From JAXMAZ01 sp046350115 (GTDB lineage Bacteria; Planctomycetota; Planctomycetia; Gemmatales; Gemmataceae): DNA of 64,000 nucleotides. The notes beneath the pieces were generated by a model that had not been told where the DNA came from, did no database searches, and saw only the letters and a list, made by a program, of their open reading frames with translations. The stretch lies in contig JAXMAZ010000002.1 in assembly GCA_046350115.1 (NCBI GenBank), forward strand, positions 248,001-312,000. Direction: 5' to 3'. Shown piece by piece: positions 44,429-53,138 of this stretch. A program made the translations under genes and the position numbers. How positions within the stretch are numbered: the first letter of the stretch is position 1; every line of letters starts with the position of its first letter.

Positions 44429-44684
44429 GTGTCCGAGCAGTCGGCCCGCGACCGTCTGCCGTCGGCCGACGAGTAGTCCAAACCCTTCCGCTTCCGGCAA
44501 GCGAAGGCGACCACCCGAGCCAAAACCCCGGGGGAGTTCCCCCCGGCGGCGTCCCGGATGCCCTCCGGCGGGCGGCCGGCCCCGCCCCATCTTCCGCGCT
44601 CCCGAAGCCTCGCTTGTGCAGACGGGGCCCCTCCCCGCCTCCCGTCCTTGACCCCGCTCCCCCCTTCCCGAGTGCGACTCACGT

Positions 44685-44716
44685 CCCGGTTGAACGCGCT
44701 CAGCGTTCAAGCCGGG
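44685..44716. promoter_or_regulatory. Imperfect palindrome upstream of the ardC fragment
   Basis: CCCGGTTGAACGC and GCGTTCAAGCCGGG face each other around GCTCA, with one bulged base. It ends 30 bases before the ArdC start and could be an operator or RNA hairpin of the old gene. Confidence 0.35.
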
Positions 44717-44746
44717 AACATCAACTTCAGACCGGGAGCAAGAGCC

Positions 44747-44917
44747 ATGAGCCAGACCACCACCAAGCGTGACGTGCACGCCGGGGTGACGGCCCGCATC
44801 GTCACCCAACTCGAAGCCAGGGTCCGCCCGTGGCACCAGCCGTGGGCCGCCGGACACTCGGCAGGTTCCGTCTCCCGCCCGCTGTGGGCCAATGGGGTGC
44901 CCTGGCGGATGACAGGG
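44747..44917 (+). pseudogene. ArdC-like antirestriction protein, N-terminal fragment
   Basis: From ATG 44747: MSQTTTKRDVHAGVTARIV, QLEARVRPWHQPW, SRPLWANGVPW. This is the start of an ArdC/DUF1738 ssDNA-binding domain. The match stops near 44917, where IS3-type sequence begins, so the zincin-like C-terminal domain is lost. ArdC proteins protect incoming plasmids from restriction, which fits the plasmid-like content of the window. Confidence 0.6.
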
Positions 44918-44924
44918 GCTCCGG

Positions 44925-45014
44925 TCGCAAGGCCACAAGGTGAGCCGCAAGCGGTTGCGGCGGCCGCTCGGAACCCTCGGGCTGGAGACGAACCACCCCA
45001 AGCCCGTGCAGTGA
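44925..45014 (+). pseudogene. IS3-family OrfB fragment (HTH_21 part)
   Basis: The frame GHKVSRKRLRRPLGTLGLE then TNHPKPVQ and TGA matches the helix-turn-helix at the start of IS3-family OrfB transposases (usual form: Y-x-V-x-x-K-R-V-x-R-L-M, G-L, PKP). About 28 codons only. It directly abuts the ArdC fragment, suggesting that an IS3 element or a deletion next to it broke that gene. Confidence 0.45.
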
Positions 45015-45073
45015 CGGGCAGCCAAACCGGGTGTATCCGTACGTCTGCAGTACGTGGCGATCGACCGCCCGGA

Positions 45074-46192
45074 TCAGACGCCTGCGGAAGCGCGCCTCAC
45101 CTCCGAGGCGGCGTCGGACCCCGCCACCGCCCCTTCCAGCCCGGAGAGGGTCCGGCTCGGTGCCGGTGTGACCACACGAATGAGCTGCCAGCGTTTGGTC
45201 CGGGAAAGCGGGCGGCATTCAACGATCTCGACCAAGTCGCCGAGGTGGGACACGTTGTACTCGTCGTGGACGTAGCATACCGTTCGGCGCTTGACGTACT
45301 TCCCGTATCTCGGGTGTTTCACCAGCCGCTCGACCTCCACCCGCCGGGTCTTCGTCATCTTGTCGCGGGTCACCGTGCCAGCCAGGACGCGACGGGTGTC
45401 GCTCTTCGCCTGCGGTTGCGCCCTCTCCGAGGACGGCCCCCCCTTGATCCCGCGTTCGAACGACACCAATTCGGATTGCTTGTTGTCCCGTTCGAGCCGG
45501 GTGATCAGCGGGGTCGCCGCCTCCACCCTTCCGGCGCGCGCGATGGCGTGGCCGAGCTTGGTCCACAGCCGTTTATCGCCTCCGAGCCGCGAGGCGGTCA
45601 CCGGCGTCATCAACTCGGTCGGCATTTTCTTGGACTGGAGCAAGGCGAGGACGCGGGGCAGCACATCGACCGCGCGGTTCTGCGGGTCGGAGGCGGCCAT
45701 GGCCGCTTGGGCGGCCAGCGCGTAGGCGGGGTCGTTCAGGCACCGCTTGAGGTAGTCGCTCAGCCCGCTCCGGCCGCTCTTGGCCACCGGGTGCTCCGCG
45801 AGGCAGAACAGGGCCTGACGGTGGATGTCCTGTTTGGCGTCGGGTAGCCGGCGGAACCGGCCACCGATGAGCATGGCGTGCAGCCGCCTCGCCACAGTTT
45901 CGCGGTCGGAATGGGGTGCGGCCGTGAGGACTCTGAGCAGACGGAACACGAGCCGAGGCTGCGAGGCCGCCGTGCGTGTATCGAGCAGGTGTGCCAGCGC
46001 CTTGAACGCGAATCGGGATACCTGCCTTTTTTCCGACGCGGGCGCCTTGTACAGCAAGGCCACTAGGTATGACAGCGCGTCCGGAAAGTCGGACGGAGTC
46101 ACGAACACCGTCTGGCCGTCCGACACTATTTGTTCGAACTGATCCTCGGTCAGTGCGCCGACATCGAGGGGGATGAGCTGCGTGATGGCCAC
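45074..46192 (-). CDS. Helical repeat protein fused to a ribosomal protein uS17 domain
   Basis: 372 aa from GTG 46192. Residues 1-260 are alpha-helical, HEAT-like (FRLLRVLTAAPHSDRETVAR, ALAAQAAMAASDPQNRAVDV). Residues about 268-342 are a complete uS17 OB-fold: RRVLAGTVTRDKMTKTRRVE, VERLVKHPRYGKYVKRR, YVHDEYNVSHLGDLVEI, ECRPLSRTKRWQLI. uS17 normally is an 80-90-residue protein in the S10/spc operon; here there are no ribosomal neighbours. The downstream tail is 30 residues. It may be a duplicated or relocated rpsQ copied into another gene. The next gene upstream (46208-47035) is 15 bases away, so they are likely co-transcribed. Confidence 0.8.
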   Translation of the reverse strand: MAITQLIPLDVGALTEDQFEQIVSDGQTVFVTPSDFPDALSYLVALLYKAPASEKRQVSRFAFKALAHLLDTRTAASQPRLVFRLLRVLTAAPHSDRETVARRLHAMLIGGRFRRLPDAKQDIHRQALFCLAEHPVAKSGRSGLSDYLKRCLNDPAYALAAQAAMAASDPQNRAVDVLPRVLALLQSKKMPTELMTPVTASRLGGDKRLWTKLGHAIARAGRVEAATPLITRLERDNKQSELVSFERGIKGGPSSERAQPQAKSDTRRVLAGTVTRDKMTKTRRVEVERLVKHPRYGKYVKRRTVCYVHDEYNVSHLGDLVEIVECRPLSRTKRWQLIRVVTPAPSRTLSGLEGAVAGSDAASEVRRASAGV

Positions 46193-46207
46193 GGTCGCAC
46201 CTCTTGA

Positions 46208-47035
46208 TCAGTTGACCGTCCTTACGAACTCCACCCTATCTGGCGGCAGGGGGTCGGTCACCACCTCCTTGGCCCCCTTCCCGTTCGTGGCCAGATCGAG
46301 GGTCCAGCCGTATGGCGCAGAGACGCCAGCGGCCGGCCCGGTGAAATAGTCGGCGTTCCTGAACGGCGCGTGGCCGCACGCGTCGAAGCAGGTGGGGACG
46401 AACTGTTCGACCGCCTGCGGGTTGCGGATTCGCATGAGCACGCCCGGGGTACTGAACGCGGCACTGTCGATGCCGAGAAAGGTCCGGAGTTCGGTCATGG
46501 TGGCCGTGCGGCCGAGGCCTGTCTCAAGGCGGCGGACGTCCTCCGCGTCGGCCCAGAAGAGGTTGGGCACATAGCCACGTAGCGGCCGGTCGATGTCTAG
46601 GTACTGTTGGAACACGGTGTCATCTGTGAGCCCCTGTGCCAGGACTGTGGGATCCTGGGTGGGCAGCAGCTCAGCTCGGAAGTTGTAGCTGATGAGTGCG
46701 ACTACCGCTGCGACCCGTTGAACCTCGCCAGGGGTCGGGAGCGCCGCTACCGGCCCGGCACAAGTAAGGCACGCCAACCCGGCCTCGGCCGCCTTGTTCA
46801 TGGCCACCCGAGCGTCGTCCAGGGGGTCTGGGCCGGGCGGGCTGGGTAGGCACTTAGCGAAATTGGCGAGTCGGGCATCTTTGTCGGCCTGCCCCCGGAC
46901 CCCGAACTGCGCCTCCGCCATGATGTGGCCTGCCAACACGCCGCAGTGGGTGGTCTGCGAGCCCACGAGCGAGTTGTGCCAGTCCACCAGGGGAGCCTGA
47001 TCAGGGTGGGTTTGTACCGTCCCTGCGAAGTCCAT
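46208..47035 (-). CDS. Hypothetical protein, 275 aa
   Basis: Begins MDFAGTVQTHPDQAPLVDW; a TTG ten codons upstream is possible. No domain recognised. It has six Cys, including CLTC and CFDAC, two Trp-rich spots and no signal peptide or membrane helix. The segment LFWADAEDVRRLETGLGRTA, MTELRTFLGIDSAAF hints at a helical fold. It stands 15 bases upstream of the uS17-fusion gene in the same direction, so the two are probably one operon. The function is unknown. Confidence 0.6.
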   Translation of the reverse strand: MDFAGTVQTHPDQAPLVDWHNSLVGSQTTHCGVLAGHIMAEAQFGVRGQADKDARLANFAKCLPSPPGPDPLDDARVAMNKAAEAGLACLTCAGPVAALPTPGEVQRVAAVVALISYNFRAELLPTQDPTVLAQGLTDDTVFQQYLDIDRPLRGYVPNLFWADAEDVRRLETGLGRTATMTELRTFLGIDSAAFSTPGVLMRIRNPQAVEQFVPTCFDACGHAPFRNADYFTGPAAGVSAPYGWTLDLATNGKGAKEVVTDPLPPDRVEFVRTVN

Positions 47036-47241
47036 CCGCACGTCCCCACGTGAGTACAGCGGCAACCGCCGGACGTGGTCCGCGGCTACTGGGTTGATGA
47101 TTGATTGGCAACCCTATCGGCTGGGGTCGTGTGCGGCAAGCTAAAAGCCGTCAGATCACGAGACAGGCATTTGACGGGGAGAAGGGGCTGTCCGGCTGCC
47201 GGACATAATCGGCACCAAGGCCGTTGACCGAGACACGACTG

Positions 47242-48159
47242 TTACCGCTTGGCTGCGTTCACCCCGTGCACACGCAGGATGCGGAGGGCCGGTAGGGACG
47301 GGGATCCGAGCAGCGATCGCACACCAGATGCGGTGATCGGGTTGTCGTTCAGATCGAGCGATTCGAGGCGCCCGAGGTAAGGCGATCGAGAGAGAGCCAC
47401 CGCTCCGCCGTCACTAATGCCATTGGAAGCCAAGCCGAGCTCCCGCAGCCCGCGAACCGTCGAACTCTCGGCCAACTCAGCCACTCCTTGATCCCAAATT
47501 CCGTTGAAAGCGAGGTCGAGCATCTCCAATCGTGGCGGGTCGGCCGCTACGAGGGCTGCGGAGGCTAGAAGCCGGCCCGGCCCGCGAGGTCCGAGCTGGC
47601 AGCCAGCCAGCCCTAGCCGGCGGACCCGGGATAGCCAGGCACAGCCGGTGAGCGCGGCTGCGCCGCACTCACCGAGTGGGCTGACCACAAACCTCACCTC
47701 GTCCAAACCGTCGGCAAGATGGAGGTCTGAAAGGAGTGCTAGCGATTGGCGGTGTGTCTGGTCAAAGGCGACGCTGGAAAGGGTCGGTGCCGCCGCGAGG
47801 AGTTGGCTAGCGGCGGCCCGGTACTCCACAGGCCCGATGCGAACCTCGTGCGGCAAGCCGCGGTCGAAGGTAATGGCGGAGACCCCGAAGCAACCGAACT
47901 CAGCGGTCCAGTCCTGACCGTTGGAAGACCAGAGCTCTCGTTCACGGGCCAAAAGTCTTACACGATCGGACGGTACCAAGTCGTCGTGGGCGAGTGCACA
48001 CTGAATCCTCACGAACTCGGCTCGGTCCGACTCCCCGGCCTCTTCCAGCCAGTCGGCGAATACAAGCCGGGGCAGGTCGGCGGCGGGCTCCGCCGCCGCA
48101 GCCCGAAGCAGCGCGGTCCCGACCGCCGAACGATGGCCTTCCATGACCACTGCGAACAT
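47242..48159 (-). CDS. TIGR02996-domain leucine-rich-repeat protein
   Basis: 305 aa. The first 50 residues carry the Gemmata-type TIGR02996 motif (LPRLVFADWLEEAGESDRAE, FVRIQCAL), a short domain that planctomycetes attach to repeat proteins. The rest is leucine-rich repeats: LEMLDLAFNGIWDQGVAELA, LRELGLASNGISDGGAVALS, LESLDLNDNPITASGVRSLL. The predicted role is protein-protein binding in the cytoplasm. Complete, with ATG at 48159. The nearest gene upstream on the same strand is 70 bases away, so operon membership is unclear. Confidence 0.82.
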   Translation of the reverse strand: MFAVVMEGHRSAVGTALLRAAAAEPAADLPRLVFADWLEEAGESDRAEFVRIQCALAHDDLVPSDRVRLLARERELWSSNGQDWTAEFGCFGVSAITFDRGLPHEVRIGPVEYRAAASQLLAAAPTLSSVAFDQTHRQSLALLSDLHLADGLDEVRFVVSPLGECGAAALTGCAWLSRVRRLGLAGCQLGPRGPGRLLASAALVAADPPRLEMLDLAFNGIWDQGVAELAESSTVRGLRELGLASNGISDGGAVALSRSPYLGRLESLDLNDNPITASGVRSLLGSPSLPALRILRVHGVNAAKR

Positions 48160-48225
48160 AGCCTATTTCTCCGCGCCGATGGCACCCAGGCCGGCCTTGG
48201 CCTGCTGGACCGCGCGGACCCCTTG

Positions 48226-48528
48226 TTACTCCCACATTCGTCGGCTACAGGCAGCTCCCGGCTGTAGCCAAAGCGACGGGGGACGATCCCACAGCGCGTG
48301 AGGGAAGTAAATACGAGCTGGGTAGGCGGCATCCCGAGAGCTCTGGGTTAATCGACCGCGCGTGGAGTCCCCGCCGAGCAACTCGACCAGCCTCGGGTGG
48401 TTGGTCCGGATCTCGTGCCCCACTTCGTCGCGAAACCCGTCGCCCCACAGCCGGCCCTCCAGCACCCGCCGGACGGGCAGCAGCAGTTTGATCACGTCGA
48501 CGATGACGAGCAGGCCGACGGACGCCAT
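48226..48528 (-). CDS. Hypothetical ORF with N-terminal hydrophobic segment
   Basis: 100 codons from ATG 48528: MASVGLLVIVDVIKLLLPVR followed by RVLEGRLWGDGFRDEVGHEI. Only the first 60 residues look like protein; the end is probably non-native. The frame is open into the transposase remnant upstream. It may be a gene end left behind by the insertion sequence. No family recognised. Confidence 0.25.
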   Translation of the reverse strand: MASVGLLVIVDVIKLLLPVRRVLEGRLWGDGFRDEVGHEIRTNHPRLVELLGGDSTRGRLTQSSRDAAYPARIYFPHALWDRPPSLWLQPGAACSRRMWE

Positions 48529-48551
48529 CCTCCAAAAGATGCGGCCGACGT

Positions 48552-49445
48552 TTAGTTCGTTGTCATCCGGCCGGGAGGGATCCCCGGGGCGGGGATGACC
48601 GCGGTGGCCGACAGCCTGGTCCGGGCGGGGGCCGCAAAAGGGGGGCACCCCGCGAGCTGACCCGGCTGCACCGGCTGGTCACCCGCGGGCTGGAACAGAC
48701 GGCCGACCGGACGGCGTCCCGGTGCCGGCCCTTGCCGTACACCGTCGCCCCCGGGTGACCCCACCTCGGCCACGAACCGGCGGCCCGCCTGGTTGAGGAT
48801 GCGGAGCATCGGGACGGCCGCCCCGTACCCCTCGTCGAACACCAGCCAGTCCGGCCGCACCCCGTGCTGCTCCAGCCGGACCAACTGGTCCAAGGCGATC
48901 CGCCACTTCGGCCGGTAGCGGACGTCGTCCGGGATGCCGGCCGCCCGGCCCCGCTCCCGGTCGGCGTCCCAGTCCTTCGGCAGGTACAGGTCGGCGTCGA
49001 GCAGGGTCTGGAACGTCCCCGTCGTCACCCCTACGTGAACCGTCACGATGCCGTGGTCGAACTTGCCGACGCACCCGAGGTACCGGCGCTGCACTCCGGG
49101 CGTGTGGTCGCCCCACTTCCGGCAGCTTGTCTCGTCGATCACCCCGACGGTGCCGAGGGGGTCGGCCGGCAGGCCCGCGATCACCTCGCCCAGGTGCCGC
49201 TTGAGGGTGGCCCGGGCGGCCGCGTGGTCCCACTTGGCGGTGGCCAGGAACTCCTGGAGGGTGCGGACGGCGGTGCCGGCGGCCAGGGCGAGCGGCTCGA
49301 CCGACTTCCGGGGCAAGTCGGACATGAGCCCCCGACAGTAGGCGCCGAAGTGGGCGGCGGTGCGGGCCTGGCGGAAGCACCCGCGGAACCGCCGGAGGTA
49401 CGCGGCGAAGGCCGGCCCGAGGGCGGCGATCTCCGGATCGGTCAT
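48552..49445 (-). pseudogene. IS701-like transposase, C-terminal part lost
   Basis: From ATG 49445 (MTDPEIAALGPAFAAYLRRF) the protein follows the IS701/DDE_5 family: HFGAYCRGLMSDLPRKSVEP, FLATAKWDH, GVIDETSCRKWGDHTPGVQR (first catalytic Asp), DWLVFDEGYGA (second Asp). After about residue 228 (RRFVAEV) the frame turns into unrelated composition, and the third acidic residue is not found in it. Terminal inverted repeats were not located. An immobile remnant. Confidence 0.75.
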
Positions 49446-50010
49446 CGGTATCCCTCCCGATGACACAGCTTACGGACCGCCCACGGACCAGCGCTGTACT
49501 GCTAGCCGGCTGTGGCGGGCCGGCAACAAGAAGCCGTAGTCCTTCGTACCACCGTCGGCAGGCCGTACCACCTTCGCAGGAACCTGCGGTTCCCGCACCC
49601 TCCCTCCTAGCCATCCCAGGAGAGCACTCCCCCTGCCCTATGTCGACTCTGCTCGTCCTGTGAAGATGAACACCGCTCGGGACTCTCCCTCCGGCTCAAA
49701 GGATGACGCCCAAAAACGCAGGCCAGACCGTCGCCGTCGGGGGTCGCCGTCGCGGTGTTCACCCCGGCTGACACCGCGACGGCGACCCCCGACGGCGACG
49801 GGGAAGACGGCCCGAGATGGAAACGGTATCGTTACCGCGAGTTTGGGCCAACCTGATGCCCACCGCAGACGGCCATGCGGCTGCACCGTTGAACCTACGC
49901 GCGGGCTAGAGTGTCTATCAGCGGCGGTTTGCCATCGCCTTCACCCGGGCGTCCCGCGTCGACGCGGGTTACGATCCACCACCTGCGACCGTTGAGGGGG
50001 CCTGCTCCGT
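49446..50010. other. Gene-free stretch containing a perfect hairpin
   Basis: 565 bases between the transposase remnant and the Ymh-type gene. It contains the 31-bp inverted repeat listed separately and no protein-like ORF. Confidence 0.5.
49728..49801. repeat. Perfect 31-bp inverted repeat, 12-nt loop
   Basis: Left arm 49728-49758 (CCGTCGCCGTCGGGGGTCGC...) is the exact reverse complement of right arm 49771-49801; the loop is TCACCCCGGCTG. There is no T-run after it on either strand, so it is not a standard intrinsic terminator. It could be a recombination or transposition end, a REP-like element, or a strong RNA stem upstream of the Ymh gene. Confidence 0.9.
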
Positions 50011-50838
50011 ATGGCGACGTTCCCGCTGTTCTCCGAAACCGCGCTGGATATGATCTGCCGCACCTTGGCCGACGCCGTTAGTCACAAGGAGGTGACACTG
50101 CTCCTTTCGCAGGGCGGGATCGAGGAACGGGGCGGGAACCCGAGGTGGGAGCGGATGCTACTGGCCCTCTCAGTCCGACAGAAGCAAGACCGGTGCGGAA
50201 ACAACGCCCTCGCCTTCTTCTGCCAAGCCCTCCACCCGGCCCGCTTCGGCGGAAAGCCCGAGGAGTTTGAGACGTTTCGAGCGGCCGTTAACTACCAGCT
50301 CGCCTTCTACGGGCTGGCCATTGACGCGAAGGGCCAGCCGCAGCGGGTCGCCGCGGCCACCACCATTCCGGAAGCCACCCGACGGGCGAACGAGCTGCGG
50401 GCCGAGCTGACGCACCGCTCGGTTCATCCGGATGTCCTCCGGTACTGCCACGCGGAGCTGCTCCAAGACAACTACTTCCATTGCGTGCTGGAGGCGGCCA
50501 AGAGCGTAGCCCAGAAGGTCCGAGACATGACCGGGCTCGAGAAGGACGGGGCCGCCCTGGTCGACCAAGTGTTCTCCGTCGCCGCTCCCCGGATGGCCCT
50601 CAACACCCTCCGAACCGAGTCGGAGCAGTCCGAGCAGAAAGGGTTCGCCAGTTTGTTGAAGGGAGTCTTCGGGACGTTCCGCAATGTGACCGCTCACGCC
50701 CCAAAGATCGCCTGGGCGGTCAACCGGACGGACGCCCTCGACGCGCTCACCATCCTGTCCTACCTCCACCGGCGGCTGGACGAAGCGGTGGTCGTGCCGG
50801 TACTGTCGCCAGGGGCTGCCGGGAGCACAGGAACGTAA
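50011..50838 (+). CDS. TIGR02391 (Ymh) family protein, HEPN-like
   Basis: 275 aa. The C-terminal half (about 130-265) matches the Ymh/TIGR02391 pattern: LRAELTHRSVHPDVLRYCHA, YFHCVLEAAKSVAQKVRDMT, LVDQVFS, FASLLKGVFGTFRNVTAHAP. The RNVTAH motif near residue 225 fits the R-x4-H signature of HEPN ribonucleases. Ymh proteins occur in restriction and phage-defence neighbourhoods. The N-terminal half is family-specific and helical. It is convergent with the DisA-like gene, stops 50 bases apart, so no shared operon. Confidence 0.78.
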   Translation: MATFPLFSETALDMICRTLADAVSHKEVTLLLSQGGIEERGGNPRWERMLLALSVRQKQDRCGNNALAFFCQALHPARFGGKPEEFETFRAAVNYQLAFYGLAIDAKGQPQRVAAATTIPEATRRANELRAELTHRSVHPDVLRYCHAELLQDNYFHCVLEAAKSVAQKVRDMTGLEKDGAALVDQVFSVAAPRMALNTLRTESEQSEQKGFASLLKGVFGTFRNVTAHAPKIAWAVNRTDALDALTILSYLHRRLDEAVVVPVLSPGAAGSTGT

Positions 50839-50888
50839 CCGATAGTTCCAACCCACCACGTCCGTCCCGAGCCGAACGGGCTTGAGGT

Positions 50889-52220
50889 TCACGAGAGGGC
50901 CGTCGTGCAGCCGACCTCGAAGTACGGCCACATGACAATCCGCCCGCCGACCTTCATCGCAGCTTTGATGCCCCCGTCCTGGGACAGGATGAAGGCGACC
51001 GAAGGTTCTATGGTGTCGACGAAGCGGAACGCAGAGCGATGACGAGTCCCGTACCCGGTATACGGGGCCTCGGTGTACTCATCCCCTTCCTCGTTCTTTG
51101 CGACGTGGATCACGCCCGTCCCCAGCCCACTCGCCCGCACTTCCCCGCCGAACCCGATTACCCGGAGCTTGTCGGTCAGAACGACCGCCCCGTCAACAGC
51201 GGTTAGCGAGGCGATGAACAGTGCGCCATCACGTGCGGAGTCCGCCAGGTTGCGGTGGTGACGCTCCAGGTTCTCCAGTCCGTCGAAGTCGTCCCGCTTG
51301 ATCGTACGCCGGCTATGTAGACGTTCACGGGCGTCATTGCTCTCCAGCCGTGACGCCATCGCCGCCAGCAGAGCGTCTCTTGGCCGAGTACTCGGCAGTT
51401 GGTACTTGATCGACACGCCCGCGTGCAAGCGCTGGTCGTCGTCTACGGTGCTCTCTGGGACGAACAACAACGCCCCGCCGTGGCGCAGGTCGGCGGTGTG
51501 CAACAGAACCGACTCGATGAAGTCGAGGTGGGCGAACTCCAGACCGTCATCCCAGTCAGGCCGCCGCGTCTCGGAGCGGCGAACCGCCTCCCGTATCAGC
51601 TCGTCCGTGACGTCGCTGAAAAACCGCGCGATCGGACCGTGATAAAGGACGCGATTGGTCGGGCTGATGACTTCGCCGGACCGCAGGCGAAGTACCGGCT
51701 TGTCGCCTCGGGAGATGATAAGTTCGCCAGGGCGGGTGGACGCTACCACCAGGGCCTGGGGTGACGATGTGCCCATTACCCGTTCGTGCCGGGCCATCTC
51801 CCAGAGCGCCATGCCGGCATCGATCAGACCGTAGATTTGCAGCCGATTGTGTGGGGCGTCGCCGAGATGCTCGACTGCGATCAAGACCCGCCGGGGGTCC
51901 GCCACCGGGGCCAGCCGACGCAACTCTGCTGCGTTGAATGGGACCGGCCGGCCAAGCTCGTACCTCACAACCGGCTCAAGCTCCACAGGCTCCTGGCGGG
52001 GCGGAGCAACTGCCGAAGCGCCGGAGATGAGCGCGACGCGGAAGACGGTCTGGCGGCCCTCGTCTGTCATCAGACTCGCGTGGTAACAGACATCAAGGAA
52101 CTCGGCCAGGACGGCCTCCTGAGGTAGGTCAACCCGTGGCCAGCCTGGGCCGAGCGGCTCCCCATCCCACCTTGCCCGGAGCTTCTTGTACAACTGCTGC
52201 GGATACGTGTGCTTCTCCAT
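50889..52220 (-). CDS. DisA-like (DACNV-type) nucleotide-sensor domain protein
   Basis: 443 aa from ATG 52220 (MEKHTYPQQLYKKLRARWDG). The C-terminal 120 residues have the diadenylate-cyclase fold pattern: TAVDGAVVLTDKLRVIGFGG near 340 (DGA motif) and GTRHRSAFRFV near 392 (the GTRHR motif), then SVAFILSQDGGIKAAM. DisA proper uses these for c-di-AMP synthesis; related DACN* domains are thought to bind nucleotide signals in conflict systems. The N-terminal 250 residues have no membrane helix and are not recognised. Whether it makes or senses a nucleotide cannot be told by eye. Confidence 0.7.
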   Translation of the reverse strand: MEKHTYPQQLYKKLRARWDGEPLGPGWPRVDLPQEAVLAEFLDVCYHASLMTDEGRQTVFRVALISGASAVAPPRQEPVELEPVVRYELGRPVPFNAAELRRLAPVADPRRVLIAVEHLGDAPHNRLQIYGLIDAGMALWEMARHERVMGTSSPQALVVASTRPGELIISRGDKPVLRLRSGEVISPTNRVLYHGPIARFFSDVTDELIREAVRRSETRRPDWDDGLEFAHLDFIESVLLHTADLRHGGALLFVPESTVDDDQRLHAGVSIKYQLPSTRPRDALLAAMASRLESNDARERLHSRRTIKRDDFDGLENLERHHRNLADSARDGALFIASLTAVDGAVVLTDKLRVIGFGGEVRASGLGTGVIHVAKNEEGDEYTEAPYTGYGTRHRSAFRFVDTIEPSVAFILSQDGGIKAAMKVGGRIVMWPYFEVGCTTALS

Positions 52221-52275
52221 CTGACGCCCCACGAGCGGCACGTGTTGACTTGATCGTCCTGGGTAGTCGGCGCCG

Positions 52276-52719
52276 TCAGTTGCTCTCACTGCTCGGGTCG
52301 GTCCAGTCCCGCGAGATGAACATTGGGTCGAGCGGGTCAAAGTCGGTGTCCGTGGTCAACAGCCGGGCACCGGTCGCCACGGCCGTGCCCGCAATCCACA
52401 GGTCGTTCTTCCCGAGTGTCTGGCCCCGCCTCTGGAAGTGCGAGTCGATGACCGCGTAGGCCTGGATGACGTCGGGGTTGGTGATGGACACGCGGTCGAA
52501 GTACCCGAGGGCGTACTCCATCTGGTCGAGTTTCGCCTCCCCCCAGCTCCGCTGGAGGGCGAAGGACCGAAGCTCCCCCTCCGTCACCACCGAGATGAGG
52601 GGCTTGGGGTCGGTGGCCGGCAGATTGTACCGGGAGCGGATCCGCTCCCACGTCCGGTCCCGTCGGACCAGGTGGATGAGGATGTTGGTGTCGAGGAGGA
52701 GCAGGGCGGACGTGGCCAC
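52276..52719 (-). CDS. PIN-domain toxin (VapC-like)
   Basis: 147 aa from GTG 52719. PIN signature: LLLLDTNILIHLVRRD (first Asp at 10), VVTEGELRSFALQ (Glu), GKNDLWIAGTAVATGARLLT (Asp) and TDTDFDPL (last Asp), so all four acidic positions are present. It resembles the tRNA(fMet)-type VapC group in the ISVVTEGEL and NDLWIA motifs; the target is inferred from the family. Its start lies immediately after the antitoxin stop TAA. Confidence 0.88.
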   Translation of the reverse strand: MATSALLLLDTNILIHLVRRDRTWERIRSRYNLPATDPKPLISVVTEGELRSFALQRSWGEAKLDQMEYALGYFDRVSITNPDVIQAYAVIDSHFQRRGQTLGKNDLWIAGTAVATGARLLTTDTDFDPLDPMFISRDWTDPSSESN

Positions 52720-53055
52720 TTACGAAATCTCTTCGAGCGCTTGGCGGATCTCCTCGTCCGTCTCGTCGCCAGGCCACGTCCCTTCGACCATGTCGAACAC
52801 CGTCTTCCCGGGCGGGAGCGGCCGGCCGCGGCGGGCCCCAACGAGTATCCGCTCCCGGGCGGCCAGCACCTCTTCCGGGGTCCGGGACGAGAGCTGCTTC
52901 GTTGCCTCGGCGAGCGGGTCCGGTCCACCGCCGTCCTCGGCCTCGCGGTCGGCCAGGCCCGCCAGGTACGTTTCGATGGTCTGCCCTTCCGCCGCCGCCT
53001 TCGCGCGGAGCCGCTGTTCGGTGTCCGTCTGGAGTGTGACCGTGATGCTCGCCAT
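52720..53055 (-). CDS. Antitoxin, RHH/VapB-like, partner of the PIN toxin
   Basis: 111 aa from ATG 53055. The start MASITVTLQTDTEQRLRAKA followed by AEGQTIETYLAGLA is a beta-strand-helix-helix pattern like ribbon-helix-helix regulators. The C-terminus (RRGRPLPPGKTVFDMVEGTW, DEEIRQALEEIS) would bind the toxin. Directly adjacent to the toxin gene, so one operon that it likely represses. Confidence 0.75.
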   Translation of the reverse strand: MASITVTLQTDTEQRLRAKAAAEGQTIETYLAGLADREAEDGGGPDPLAEATKQLSSRTPEEVLAARERILVGARRGRPLPPGKTVFDMVEGTWPGDETDEEIRQALEEIS

Positions 53056-53138
53056 GAGTACTCCTTCGCTCTCGTCCTCCCAGTTTACCTCAACCCCGAT
53101 GCCCTTGTCACCCACGATGCACGGCCCCCCGCCGGCGC

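Noticed and set aside
44558..45847. 429-codon plus-strand frame through the ArdC fragment and the uS17 gene
   Set aside because: Only the first part around 44747-44917 is protein-like; beyond that it is a shadow of the reverse-strand uS17-fusion gene.
49728..49801. Intrinsic transcription terminator
   Set aside because: The stem is long and perfect, but no T-run follows on either strand.
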